From assembly GCA_043809745.1 (NCBI GenBank), contig JBDROU010000010.1:1-40000 (forward strand): a stretch of 40,000 bases of DNA. Reading direction: 5' to 3'. The translations under genes were made by a program, and so were the position numbers. Shown here one piece after another: positions 27,338 through 36,000 of this stretch. The notes beneath the pieces are model-generated. The model was not told the DNA's origin, did no database searches, and was given only the letters and a program-made list of their open reading frames with translations. The stretch comes from JBDROU01 sp043809745 [NCBI: bacterium] (GTDB taxonomy: Bacteria; Elusimicrobiota; JBDRMW01). Within the stretch, counting starts at the first letter, position 1; every line of letters begins with the position of its first letter.

Positions 27338-27943
27338 ATGCTTAAATTCATCCCGGCTGAATACACCCGTGTGCTTGAAATAGGGTGTGCAGAAGGCGAA
27401 TTTATATCATTTCTTAAAAATGATAGCGAGAAATGGGGAGTGGAGCTTAACGTTGAATCTGCCAGCAGAGCTAAGAATAAGTTTAATAAATTGTTGATTG
27501 GGGACTACTTTGCTGTTAAAGATCAGCTGCCGGACGATTACTTTGATTTGATTATATGCAATGATATTATAGAGCATTTTATTGACCATGATAAATTCCT
27601 TGCTTCCATAAAAAGCAAATTAAGAAGTAGAGGTTTTTTTGTTGCTTCGCTTCCAAATGTAAGATATTACAAAAATCTGTATAATTTATTGATTAAAAAG
27701 GATTGGCAATACGAGGAGTATGGGGTATTGGACAGTACGCATCTGAGGTTTTTTACAATTAAGAGTATAAGGCAAACATTTGAGAAGCATGGTTTTGTTT
27801 TAGAAATGGCGGCGGGAGTTAACAAGCCTAAATCAGTTAAGACAGCTATTCTATTCGCTCTTATAAATATTCTGACGCTGGGCTATTACAGTGATATCCA
27901 GTTCCTTCAATTCGGCATAAGGGGGACGTTGTTTACAGATTGA
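27338..27943 (+). CDS. Class I SAM-dependent methyltransferase
   Basis: The 201-residue product has motif I V-L-E-I-G-C-A-E-G-E-F (about 13-23), an acidic loop-2 residue in W-G-V-E-L, D-L-I-I-C-N-D-I-I-E-H-F (motif IV region), and S-L-P-N-V-R-Y-Y. This matches methyltransferase_11/23-like enzymes common in sugar and O-antigen clusters. Substrate is unknown. ATG 27338 has no SD. The open frame extends upstream to an ATT at 27299, 7 bases after AAGGAG, adding F-Y-Y-Q-Q-N-R-N-E before M-L-K-F-I-P, a stretch I recall in this family. So the true start may be non-canonical. The last eight codons come from a dispersed repeat (R-G-T-L-F-T-D, stop). Confidence 0.85.
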   Translation: MLKFIPAEYTRVLEIGCAEGEFISFLKNDSEKWGVELNVESASRAKNKFNKLLIGDYFAVKDQLPDDYFDLIICNDIIEHFIDHDKFLASIKSKLRSRGFFVASLPNVRYYKNLYNLLIKKDWQYEEYGVLDSTHLRFFTIKSIRQTFEKHGFVLEMAAGVNKPKSVKTAILFALINILTLGYYSDIQFLQFGIRGTLFTD

Positions 27944-27983
27944 CAGTTGCAAAGTACCTCATGTTTTTCATGTCTTTTTGAGA
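27922..27983 (+). repeat. Dispersed 62-bp repeat, copy A, at the methyltransferase 3' end
   Basis: Aligned without gaps to 29018-29079 with about four in five bases identical; the first 27 bases also recur at 31117-31143 on the other strand. It begins in the last codons of the methyltransferase and contains its stop codon. Confidence 0.8.
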
Positions 27984-28010
27984 AATCTCAGCAAACTTCT
28001 AACAAAAACC

Positions 28011-28053
28011 TTTACAAAGATTTTACATTATATTTAAACCAGTTTTGTATTAT
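28011..28053 (+). promoter_or_regulatory. Triple-hexamer promoter module 2
   Basis: TTTACA (28011-28016), TTTACA (28022-28027) and TTTAAA (28033-28038) at 11-bp steps are followed after 9 bp by TATTAT (28048-28053). It shares a 19-base identical core with module 3. It lies 34 bp before the chosen ATG of the following secreted protein gene. Confidence 0.7.
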
Positions 28054-28087
28054 AGTAGCAGAATATTTTGCTTTCAAAACTGGTTTA

Positions 28088-29008
28088 ATGCATATTAATA
28101 AAATAAATCTTATATCATTTCTACTGCCTGCAGTAATATCCATAAGTCAAAGTCTTGCATTTTCTTATTCAACTCTAGCGCCACCTCATTTAAAGGAAAC
28201 TATCGTGCTTGAAAATAGCAGAGGCACTAAACAAAACAGGGAAATGTCAAACGGTGGAATTAAAATTCAATTTGCAAGTTTTAAAATAGACGCAAAATAT
28301 TTGGAAAATAATATAAAAGGAAAACTTATTGTGCCAAATGATCTTTCAGAATGGTACATATTATCTGCTATGAGTAAATATGATAAAGATAGAGATGGAT
28401 ATACGGTATATGTCAGCTTAGAAAGAAACAGCGACCACAAATATTCCGATCCGGTTTTCATTATAATAGTTGAAGACAACTATTTAAGTACTGTGGCCAA
28501 ACTGGAATATGTTAGCTTCGGTCAGGATTTTGCAGCGGATTTAACTGGGAAGGAATTAGGGCCGCAATTGGTTGCATTATTAGGTTCATTATTGCCCAAG
28601 GGTACAAAGATCAAAAATCAAGTCACAAACGTTAAAACAATAGGGATGCTTTTAAATGACTATGAAGTCAGAGAAAAAAACTTATACAGGCTAAACGACG
28701 GATATCGAGTTGTAGATGTACTGCCGGCTGAAAACGAGGTTTCTATTGAAGCTGTTTTTAGAAAGACGCCAAATGGCAAAATGATTATAAAAGCAGGATT
28801 TGGAAATATTAAAATTAGTGTATTAAATCCAGAAACTTATAAATATGAAGAAGGCGTTGCAGCTCTTATGACATTGGTTCACAGCCATAATAACGGATAT
28901 AAAATATATGCATTTGATTGGGAATACGAAAAAATAACAAATATTAATACATCTGTTCCGGTAAGAATCAGGCTTCGAAGAAATATATTAGTTGAAAAGC
29001 ATTTATAG
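28088..29008 (+). CDS. Secreted protein of unrecognised family
   Basis: ATG at 28088 is chosen because it starts a clear signal peptide (M-H-I-N-K-I-N, hydrophobic run, L-A-F-S) and because the promoter lies at 28011-28053. The longer frame from 27947 would cross that promoter. No SD is evident. The 306-residue product follows the signal with Y-S-T-L-A-P-P, then mostly beta-strand-like sequence with a repeated K-(L/I)-x-V pattern and no conserved catalytic motif I know. The L-A-P-P segment after the signal is echoed by the two later secreted proteins with the same promoter. Function unknown. Confidence 0.7.
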   Translation: MHINKINLISFLLPAVISISQSLAFSYSTLAPPHLKETIVLENSRGTKQNREMSNGGIKIQFASFKIDAKYLENNIKGKLIVPNDLSEWYILSAMSKYDKDRDGYTVYVSLERNSDHKYSDPVFIIIVEDNYLSTVAKLEYVSFGQDFAADLTGKELGPQLVALLGSLLPKGTKIKNQVTNVKTIGMLLNDYEVREKNLYRLNDGYRVVDVLPAENEVSIEAVFRKTPNGKMIIKAGFGNIKISVLNPETYKYEEGVAALMTLVHSHNNGYKIYAFDWEYEKITNINTSVPVRIRLRRNILVEKHL

Positions 29009-29017
29009 CAAAAACTA

Positions 29018-29079
29018 GGGACGTTGATGACAGATTGACAGTAGTAAAATGCCTTATGTTTTTTATATCTTTTTGGGAT
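29018..29079 (+). repeat. Dispersed 62-bp repeat, copy B
   Basis: Copy of the element at 27922-27983, starting about 10 bp after the stop codon of the preceding secreted protein gene. It has no coding role here, unlike copies A and C. Confidence 0.8.
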
Positions 29080-29228
29080 GATAAAAAAGAGACTTACTAG
29101 TAAAATTCTAACATCTTAACAGCTTAATGTCTACTCATCGAATCTTTAGATTACTCTTGAGTTACCCTCATCCGGCTAATAATTAGCTTTTCTCCGTGTC
29201 CAAAAAATCGGGGGAAATCTAAAAAACC

Positions 29229-29271
29229 TTTACAAAGATTTTACATCTTGTTAACAAGACCTTTATATAAT
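29229..29271 (+). promoter_or_regulatory. Triple-hexamer promoter module 3
   Basis: TTTACA (29229-29234), TTTACA (29240-29245) and TTAACA (29251-29256) at 11-bp steps, then TATAAT (29266-29271) after 9 bp. This is the closest copy to an idealised site. Confidence 0.75.
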
Positions 29272-29417
29272 TTTGTTATACTTAAAATGTATATAAATCT
29301 AAACTTTGTGGACGGCAAATAGTAAAAAAATGGAATGCAGATGCAATTTGTTGATGATTTCAATATTTTAGTTGAAATAATATTGGATCTAACTTAATTT
29401 AGCGGGCATACAAAAAT

Positions 29418-31049
29418 ATGTATTGGTCAAAGTTTAAAAGTTTATTGTTATCAGTATTAATTATACAGTTTTTATGTTCATCTTTTACATATCATATCTA
29501 CCCGCTTGCGCCCATAGGAACTTCTGAAACGAAACTTGTTAATAAGAAACTCGATGTTTTTGCTGAAATTTGGCATGACGCTCTTATAAACGGCCATATG
29601 TTACCTGAAAAAAGAATACAAGAAATTAAGCATATAATTACTCAATATTTTAGCTATGTTCCAGTAATAATGCTGCTTCCCAAAAATTCAATTGAGAAGA
29701 TTCTAGGAAGAGAAGAAAAAGTTATACGCTATCAAAACAATATTGTTATAGAAGAAGAATTCTATCAAGAAAAGCTTGCCCAACTATCAAATAACGGCGG
29801 GGTAACTAATGCGGTAACTTATGGTAATGCAATGATAGATCCGTTAATTAATATTATTTTTCATGAATTAATCGCAGCGTTTTTAGAAGAAAATAATATA
29901 CCGGTTGGTACTATCCCTATGCTGGGGGAAGGAGTGGGAGATGCAATAGACTGGGAAGAAAGGTTCAGAGCGCATGTAGGTATAATTAAAGATAATTTTA
30001 GCGGGGGAAGGCGTAAACAAAACAAAAAAAAGAAGAAGAGGAAAAAACCGAGTCAAATATTTGCGATTAAACAAGAAGAAAAAGCATCTTATGGAAGTTT
30101 CAAACCAACAATAATTGCTCATGGGAAATCTAATTTGGGTAATTTAGGAATAAATGATATTGGAAAAGTTGCCTCGTTTCGGAATCCGGGCAAGGAATAT
30201 CTCCGACTTTTAACTGATCAGGATTGTAACGAAATCGGGGAGCTGTTCGAAAGTAGAAACATGGGATTTATTTTCACAAGAAACATAACTTATACTCGCA
30301 CACAGCTTACTAGGGATGATCCGCGCTTTTATATTGTCAGAAACTTGATGAAGGCTCAGGGCATAAAAGGAGGAAAGGAAATATTGCAGGAAGTGTTCGT
30401 ACCGGATTATCGTCAATCAGATATTGAAGTTTTTATAGAGGAATGTCTTTCTGATGTGTATCCGATTGATTATCTGAAAAAAATAACTAGAAATCCAATG
30501 TATAATCAAATATATTATACAAAACTCGGCCAGCAATATCGGAATCAGTTAGAACAATTGATTAGAAGGATTGGTTCTCAGACATTCCCGCCTAAAGATG
30601 AAAATACTTTTAGAGAAATAATGAAGGCTGGAATAATACACGAAATTGCAGAAGCGCTCCTCGAAGTGCTGGATGCAAAAATGAAAGCTGAAAATAATCC
30701 AATAGCTAAAAACCTGATCTTACAATGGCAGCAGATTTATATGTCAAATAATGATGGTGTGTTATACATCAAAAACTATTTAAAGGAAATTCTCATGCCT
30801 AATGACATTTTAATTGTTGAGACATTTGCAGATAAATTTGCCATGTTCATGGATCCTGAAAGCATTTATTATAAATTCGGAGAGTCATTGACAGAAGAAG
30901 AGCAAACATTTTTTGAAGCTGTGATTAACTTTTTCGTCAAAGAACAAGAAATGCAGGGATTTGCCTGCGGTATACGGGATGCTTTTCTTTGCACACCGGT
31001 GCAAATAGTTTCAGAAAGTAATAATCGAAATATATCCAAGGCGCAATAA
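29418..31049 (+). CDS. Secreted or membrane-anchored protein of unrecognised family with two HExxx helices
   Basis: The 543-residue product begins with a signal peptide or anchor (residues 7-23) followed by Y-P-L-A-P-I-G, similar to the L-A-P-P of the preceding protein. Two similar helices carry H-E: F-H-E-L-I-A-A-F-L-E (H149) and I-H-E-I-A-E-A-L-L-E (H408). These are not HExxH, so zinc-protease activity is not supported. A strongly basic stretch (about 197-210, ten Lys/Arg in fourteen) sits between them and may be a flexible linker. A Cys pair lies near the C-terminus. No SD is obvious at ATG 29418. Expression is likely from promoter module 3. Function unknown. Confidence 0.7.
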   Translation: MYWSKFKSLLLSVLIIQFLCSSFTYHIYPLAPIGTSETKLVNKKLDVFAEIWHDALINGHMLPEKRIQEIKHIITQYFSYVPVIMLLPKNSIEKILGREEKVIRYQNNIVIEEEFYQEKLAQLSNNGGVTNAVTYGNAMIDPLINIIFHELIAAFLEENNIPVGTIPMLGEGVGDAIDWEERFRAHVGIIKDNFSGGRRKQNKKKKKRKKPSQIFAIKQEEKASYGSFKPTIIAHGKSNLGNLGINDIGKVASFRNPGKEYLRLLTDQDCNEIGELFESRNMGFIFTRNITYTRTQLTRDDPRFYIVRNLMKAQGIKGGKEILQEVFVPDYRQSDIEVFIEECLSDVYPIDYLKKITRNPMYNQIYYTKLGQQYRNQLEQLIRRIGSQTFPPKDENTFREIMKAGIIHEIAEALLEVLDAKMKAENNPIAKNLILQWQQIYMSNNDGVLYIKNYLKEILMPNDILIVETFADKFAMFMDPESIYYKFGESLTEEEQTFFEAVINFFVKEQEMQGFACGIRDAFLCTPVQIVSESNNRNISKAQ

Positions 31050-31092
31050 TAAAATGAAGGAAATGTGAGAGAAAAGTAGAGGCTACTATTTA

Positions 31093-31124
31093 TTGAAAAA
31101 TAATTGACATGTTATTAACTGTCA
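31093..31124. terminator. Hairpin between convergent genes (weak terminator candidate)
   Basis: ATTGACA near 31103-31109 pairs with TGTCAAT near 31120-31126, with an inner GTTA/TAAC pairing, giving a nearly continuous stem between the convergent genes ending at 31049 and 31122. On the minus strand the stem includes the last codons of the propeller gene. No strong T-run follows, so terminator function is uncertain. Confidence 0.35.
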
Positions 31125-31143
31125 ATCTGTCATCAACGTCCCC
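31117..31143 (-). repeat. Dispersed repeat, copy C (short), at the propeller-protein 3' end
   Basis: The minus strand carries about 26 bases nearly identical to the start of copies A and B. It encodes K-G-T-L-M-T-D and the stop codon of the propeller protein. The remainder of the 62-bp element is not recognisable here. Confidence 0.75.
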
Positions 31144-32222
31144 TTTCGGGTGCGTTTGATTTTGAGCATGTAGATATTTTTGCCGCTGACGCCTGCAATT
31201 ACCAATTTTTTATTTGGTGAAAGGAAATAATATCTGGATCTAATTTTATTAGTAACTGTTTGAAATGAGCCGTCTGTGCGGTTATAGGCGAGCAGGCCTT
31301 TAACCGTACTTGATTTAATAGCAAAATCCTTGATCTGTGATTCAGTAACCAGGAGTGTGTTTTCATCAACCCATTGCGGGTTGGACAATAATTGCATCTC
31401 GCTGATGGAAGAAAAAGTCCCGTTCATATCAATGATCGCCACCCTTTGAAGGACAAGAGTTGTATTGCCTTCTCTAAATGAATACCCTACCGCAAGTGAA
31501 TTATCATCTGGCGACCAGCTTATGAAATCCACATATCCGGGTAAATCTTCCATCAATGTCGTATTTTCCTGAGTTTCTAAATTATATAAGTTAATTGTGG
31601 ATGAATCGGTTTTTGCGGCAGACCTGAATGCTATTTTCTTTTTATCGTGAGAAAGTGCCGGATTTATGCATCTATCTAGAAATAATTCTTCTTCTTTAGT
31701 GTTTAGATTGACAATGATGATCCCGCTTCTCTTAAAAGGGATTGAATTCTCATATATAATTCTTTCCGAATCAAGCCAGATGATAGGAATTTCAGACCGG
31801 CCCCTTTCGGTAAACGAATTTTCAGGATTAGTTAAGAGATCTTTTAAGTACACCGTTTTTTGAGTATCCAGTTCCAGTACAGCGACAGATTTGATATTAT
31901 TTTTTTGTGCCGCATAAGCAACCTTTTTTGCATCGGGAGAAAAAGAAACAGGACTCGAAACCATCGGCTTTTCTCTGCTGTCTAAACGGTATTCATACGT
32001 ATCGCGGGCCCGCAATTTGTAGACATTGAGATAGTAATCATTCTTCTTTTTTTGCATAAAAGCAAATGCGTCGCTTTGTTGATTCCACGCAAGAGCAAAA
32101 ATGTAACTGCTTCCGGTACGTATATAAGTATGTACTGCGTTATAGAAAAAGAGTACATATATGAATACTGCGTTCAGAATGAATATCATGATAAGAATAA
32201 AAGTTAGTTTTTTGATTGTCAT
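31122..32222 (-). CDS. Membrane-anchored TolB-like beta-propeller protein
   Basis: ATG at 32222 is chosen because it overlaps the upstream stop as ATGA and begins a membrane anchor (M-T-I-K-K-L then about 25 hydrophobic residues). The longer frame to 32279 would overlap the upstream gene by 61 bases. The 366-residue product has TolB/WD40-style blades: S-F-S-P-D-A-K-K-V-A-Y, A-L-S-H-D-K-K-K-I-A-F, I-S-W-S-P-D-D-N-S-L-A-V, and F-L-S-P-N-K-K-L-V-I-A. Such propellers usually act in protein-protein contacts in the periplasm. It is translationally coupled to the zinc-ribbon protein, so the two may form a membrane pair. Its final residues are supplied by repeat copy C. Confidence 0.75.
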   Translation of the reverse strand: MTIKKLTFILIMIFILNAVFIYVLFFYNAVHTYIRTGSSYIFALAWNQQSDAFAFMQKKKNDYYLNVYKLRARDTYEYRLDSREKPMVSSPVSFSPDAKKVAYAAQKNNIKSVAVLELDTQKTVYLKDLLTNPENSFTERGRSEIPIIWLDSERIIYENSIPFKRSGIIIVNLNTKEEELFLDRCINPALSHDKKKIAFRSAAKTDSSTINLYNLETQENTTLMEDLPGYVDFISWSPDDNSLAVGYSFREGNTTLVLQRVAIIDMNGTFSSISEMQLLSNPQWVDENTLLVTESQIKDFAIKSSTVKGLLAYNRTDGSFQTVTNKIRSRYYFLSPNKKLVIAGVSGKNIYMLKIKRTRKGTLMTD

Positions 32223-32968
32223 GGTTTTGATATAAGCACAAATGTATCCATAATTTTTTGCAGCAATTCGGCATCCCATCCGGTGATAAAAAATACCCTA
32301 TAGTCTTTTTCAAATATAAAAATGGTTTGTGATTCATCGTTGCTATCATTAAATGTTGTTCTTGTTGCGGGTATACCTGCTACTTTGATATTTTCTGAAT
32401 TGCCTTCTCTATATACCTGCGGTGATACTTCTTGCAGAAACGCTTTGTAAACCCTAAAGACAATCGGCTTAACATGAGTGTCAGCGGTGAGCAACATTAC
32501 AAATTCAACTTTTTCTTCATAGCTTGACATCGGCGGAAAAAATTCTCTAAAATACGGCGGGTAGCTAAACTGAAATCCATAAAATCCATTAGAATCATTT
32601 CCAAATATTTTCCACATAATCGGATCAGCATTATTCATATTTTCAATCTCATTTGCCATTTGCGTGTACATTGTATCTATTTGCTGAAGGTGTTTGTTTT
32701 CCTCATCATTTTGGATGCGGGCTTTGTCAGAATGTCTGCCAAAAAAAAACAGATCGCCCAACAGCAGAACTAATATAAAACAAATGATGATTAATACTGC
32801 ATTTGAAAGGGTGATATTTGATGAGTTCTTCCGACCCTTATGTGTTTTTTGATGAGAAGCTATATTTTGCGAGCTTTGATTTTTCGGATCCTTACGCAAG
32901 ATTTCAGAGCAGAGGCTGCAGCATAATGCGTATTCGCTATTTTCATAATTACAATTAGGACAACGCAT
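32219..32968 (-). CDS. Zinc-ribbon single-pass membrane protein
   Basis: The 249-residue product starts with a zinc-ribbon, C3-P-N-C6 and C17-S-L-C20, then a basic linker, one membrane helix (about 56-76) and a C-terminal domain of about 170 residues with no family I recognise, placed on the outer side if the ribbon is cytoplasmic. Start ATG 32968 has a TATGAT box (32980-32975) only 6 bp upstream, which would give a nearly leaderless mRNA. It is divergent from the alpha-solenoid gene and ends in an ATGA overlap with the propeller gene. Such cytoplasmic ribbon-plus-membrane proteins can be sensors, but that is speculation. Confidence 0.75.
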   Translation of the reverse strand: MRCPNCNYENSEYALCCSLCSEILRKDPKNQSSQNIASHQKTHKGRKNSSNITLSNAVLIIICFILVLLLGDLFFFGRHSDKARIQNDEENKHLQQIDTMYTQMANEIENMNNADPIMWKIFGNDSNGFYGFQFSYPPYFREFFPPMSSYEEKVEFVMLLTADTHVKPIVFRVYKAFLQEVSPQVYREGNSENIKVAGIPATRTTFNDSNDESQTIFIFEKDYRVFFITGWDAELLQKIMDTFVLISKP

Positions 32969-33014
32969 AACATAATCATAGCATTATTTGGCATTCAAGT
33001 AATAGGTTAAATAA

Positions 33015-33057
33015 TTTACAACGATTTTACTTGATTTTAACCGCTCTTTGATATAAT
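33015..33057 (+). promoter_or_regulatory. Triple-hexamer promoter module 4
   Basis: TTTACA (33015-33020), TTTACT (33026-33031) and TTAACC (33037-33042) at 11-bp steps, then TATAAT (33052-33057) after 9 bp. The following GTG start lies 6 bp after the -10 box, at the expected transcription start. Confidence 0.7.
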
Positions 33058-33063
33058 TAAATT

Positions 33064-36000
33064 GTGAGAAACTGTATTGTATTTTGCACAAAATTTATTT
33101 TGTTGCTAATATCATTATTAAGTTTATGTTTAAATGATGCTAGACTGCAGCAGCTCTCCCCTCCTGGATCATCTGAGGTATTGAATAATACTTTTAAACC
33201 GACTATTACTTCGAATTCATCAAAGTTTATCAAACGGTTTGAGAAAATGGCTGTTGGCAGCAGAGATGATATATTAAATCTATCTCAGGTTGTCGGAAAT
33301 TATGACCTGCCAGTCCCTTACAGAATACGCGCGGCTGAGATTCTCATTGACATCGCAAGGCGGTTAATTGGTGAGGGAAAATATTCAGCTGCAGAAACTA
33401 TCCTTTTGCATGCTGAGCAGATAGAAAATGAAAAGGTGATATTCTCATGTATTGATTTATTTGTTGAGATTGGGACTCCAAGTGCTGCAATGCGTATTGG
33501 GAATTGGATTTTGCTTGGCACCCCTTTAATTAAGGACGCCGCTTTAGATGCCATGTTTAGGTGCGGTTTAAATTTCTTGGACAAAAATGACATTAATAAC
33601 GCATCATATGCGTTTCAACACGCGCTGATGGCTGAAGGAAGGAGCCATCAAAAAAAAGTGCTTGAAGTATTAAAACAAAATGGAGGAGCAGCGGCTGCAG
33701 CAATACTGCATACGGCTTTGTCAAGCCATCATCCAGTGAGCCCTGAAATTATTTCTGCGATTGGTGAAATTGCTCATTGGTCTTCGGTTGAACCCTTGAT
33801 AAACGAAATTCTGAAAATAGAGTTGAAAATTGGAGATTATGGAAGGCCGGAACTATACGATTTATTCCATACTGCACTCTCTCAAGTATATGAAAAGCTC
33901 CCGTCTGACTACAACAATGCAAAAAAGGAAGTTGTCAGGTATTTTCTGGGAAAAAATATCTCGCTTATTCTGCTATCAAAGGAAAATTCTGAATATAAAC
34001 AGGAACATACATGGGAGGATATTATTATCATGAGTTTCTCCGGAAAAAAGGAATTATTTAATGTATTGGAAAAATATGTCAGTAAGAATAAGAGTATGTT
34101 TATTAAATTGGTTGCGGCAAAAGGCATGTTCATTCTTGCTGAAAAACTTGTTGAGAATAAAAAGTACAAAGACGCCGCTGAGTGCTATTTAAGTCTTTTT
34201 AAGTACTGCAGCGCTGCATCCAGCATAAAATTTAAGAGAAATCTTGCTGAAATTCCTGAAGATGACATTGCTGTTAAAATAATACAACGGATATGCCAAA
34301 TTACGGACAAGAGTGTTTTAGACAGTGTTTCGGTTTTATTAAGAGCTAGTAAACAGGACCTTAGGTATTATGCCGCGCATGAATCCATACGGTTAGCACG
34401 AGCACTTAGGGGAAATGGTGATATTGACTCTGCGCTTAGAGTGTATGAAATGATTTTTTTGAATGCAAAACAATATGCAAACATCATCATTAAAGATTTG
34501 TCAGAATACAGGGAGAAACAAGCTGTTGAGGTTATACTGAAAATGATGGATTTCCTCGGAGATGCCGAATGGGAATATGCTTTGCAGGTGCTTGGAGAAA
34601 TAGGCAGTATTAGCGCATTGCCAAAACTCATAGAAGTTGTAAAGGATCAATTAAACCCTGCCCCTAAACACATTATAGAAGAAGCAAGAAATAGCATAGA
34701 AATGATTTATGAACAGAATAAAAATGAATTGAGCAGAATGGAAAGGTGCGCGCTGGAATGGCATCTGTTTCAGAGTGAACATCGATTGTTGGTTAAAGGT
34801 ATTAACCATCCTGAAGCGTATGTTAGGTGCGCAGCCTTTGAGCTTTCGGAAAAGTATCCTGAAGTCTGGTTAAAGTCTATGAATGAAATAGCAGCATTAA
34901 GACCCGAATATCTTAAATATGCCGCTTCTATTGCTCTAATAAGCAGAGCTGAAAGATTGCTTCTAAACAGCAAAAGGGGGAAAGCCTATGCTATATTTAA
35001 TGATATATTGGAGTTGGGGGAGGGATACCAAAAACGGAACGCCATTAATAAAATGTACAGTTTGTGGGATCAAAAAACAGCTATATTTTTAGTCCAATTC
35101 TTAAATAGAAAAAATGAAAACTATATGGCCGCCTCTGATCTTTCATCTTTACATATAATTTTAGAAGAATTGCTAAAACTTTTAGAGCAAGAAAAGGCTA
35201 ATATATCAAGATTCCCAGGTATATTTAGTTTATTGGATGCTATTTTTGAGAAAGCCGATAATAGATCAAGAGAGATTCTTTTGGGAAAGATTGCTCAATA
35301 TAAAACAAAAGAGCTAATCTCCATTTTATTAAGAGGCGCGGGATGGATGGTTAATACCGAAAGATATGCTAAACTTGGCGAACTTGAGGAGTTGTTAGTT
35401 AACTATCCAGATACCAGGGTTATCGAGTTCCTTATTTTCACTGCGGAATATTTTAGTGGAATAGATAAATCAAAAACGCAGTCCTTTAATAAATTTCACG
35501 CAATCGATATTGAAAGCGATGAAAATCTATATCGTATATCAATGAAAAACCTCAGACACATATTTAATCAATCGGGTGCATTACTTAATCCGGGAGATAG
35601 AATTTTGCTTGGGTGGTATCTGGGGGAATATAATAGTGAAGCGGTACAAAAAAGCAGAATCAATACGACAATCCCCTCGCTAGCCATGCTTTTTGAAGGT
35701 TATGAAGGTGAACTTACAGAAGAAAATATGAGCATAATTGAAAATTATTGCAAAGATTTCACAGATAATTTTCATATGTGGTACATCGCAGAGTTGAGTT
35801 TGTGCGCATTTGCTTCCCGGTTGCTGGATACTGGTAAGATACAAGAAGCTGTAACTTTATATAAAAAATTGTACGGTTCAAGTTTTAAAAAAATACAGTA
35901 TTTAATGATTCAAAAACTAAGTAATTTCCCGCATACTGCATCAATAAAAATACTCAGTGATTATATTAATAATGGGGATGAAATTAATAAGGAAAAAGCC

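Larger units (their letters stand above)
29009..29417. other. Intergenic region (409 bp) with repeat copy B and promoter module 3
   Basis: Holds the dispersed repeat (29018-29079), a weak hairpin GCTAA/TTAGC at 29175-29187 followed by TTTTCT that could terminate the upstream transcript, and the triple-hexamer promoter (29229-29271). From the promoter to the next ATG is an unusually long AT-rich leader of about 140 bases in which I see no clear structure. Confidence 0.6.

Noticed and set aside
29288-29323. Eleven-codon frame in the long leader before the gene at 29418, as a leader peptide
   Set aside because: No SD and no run of regulatory codons; chance occurrence is likely in AT-rich DNA.
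31119-31132. CTGTCA direct repeats as a classical E. coli-type Pho box
   Set aside because: The copies are 8 bp apart instead of 11, have no -10 box and are part of the dispersed 3'-end repeat.
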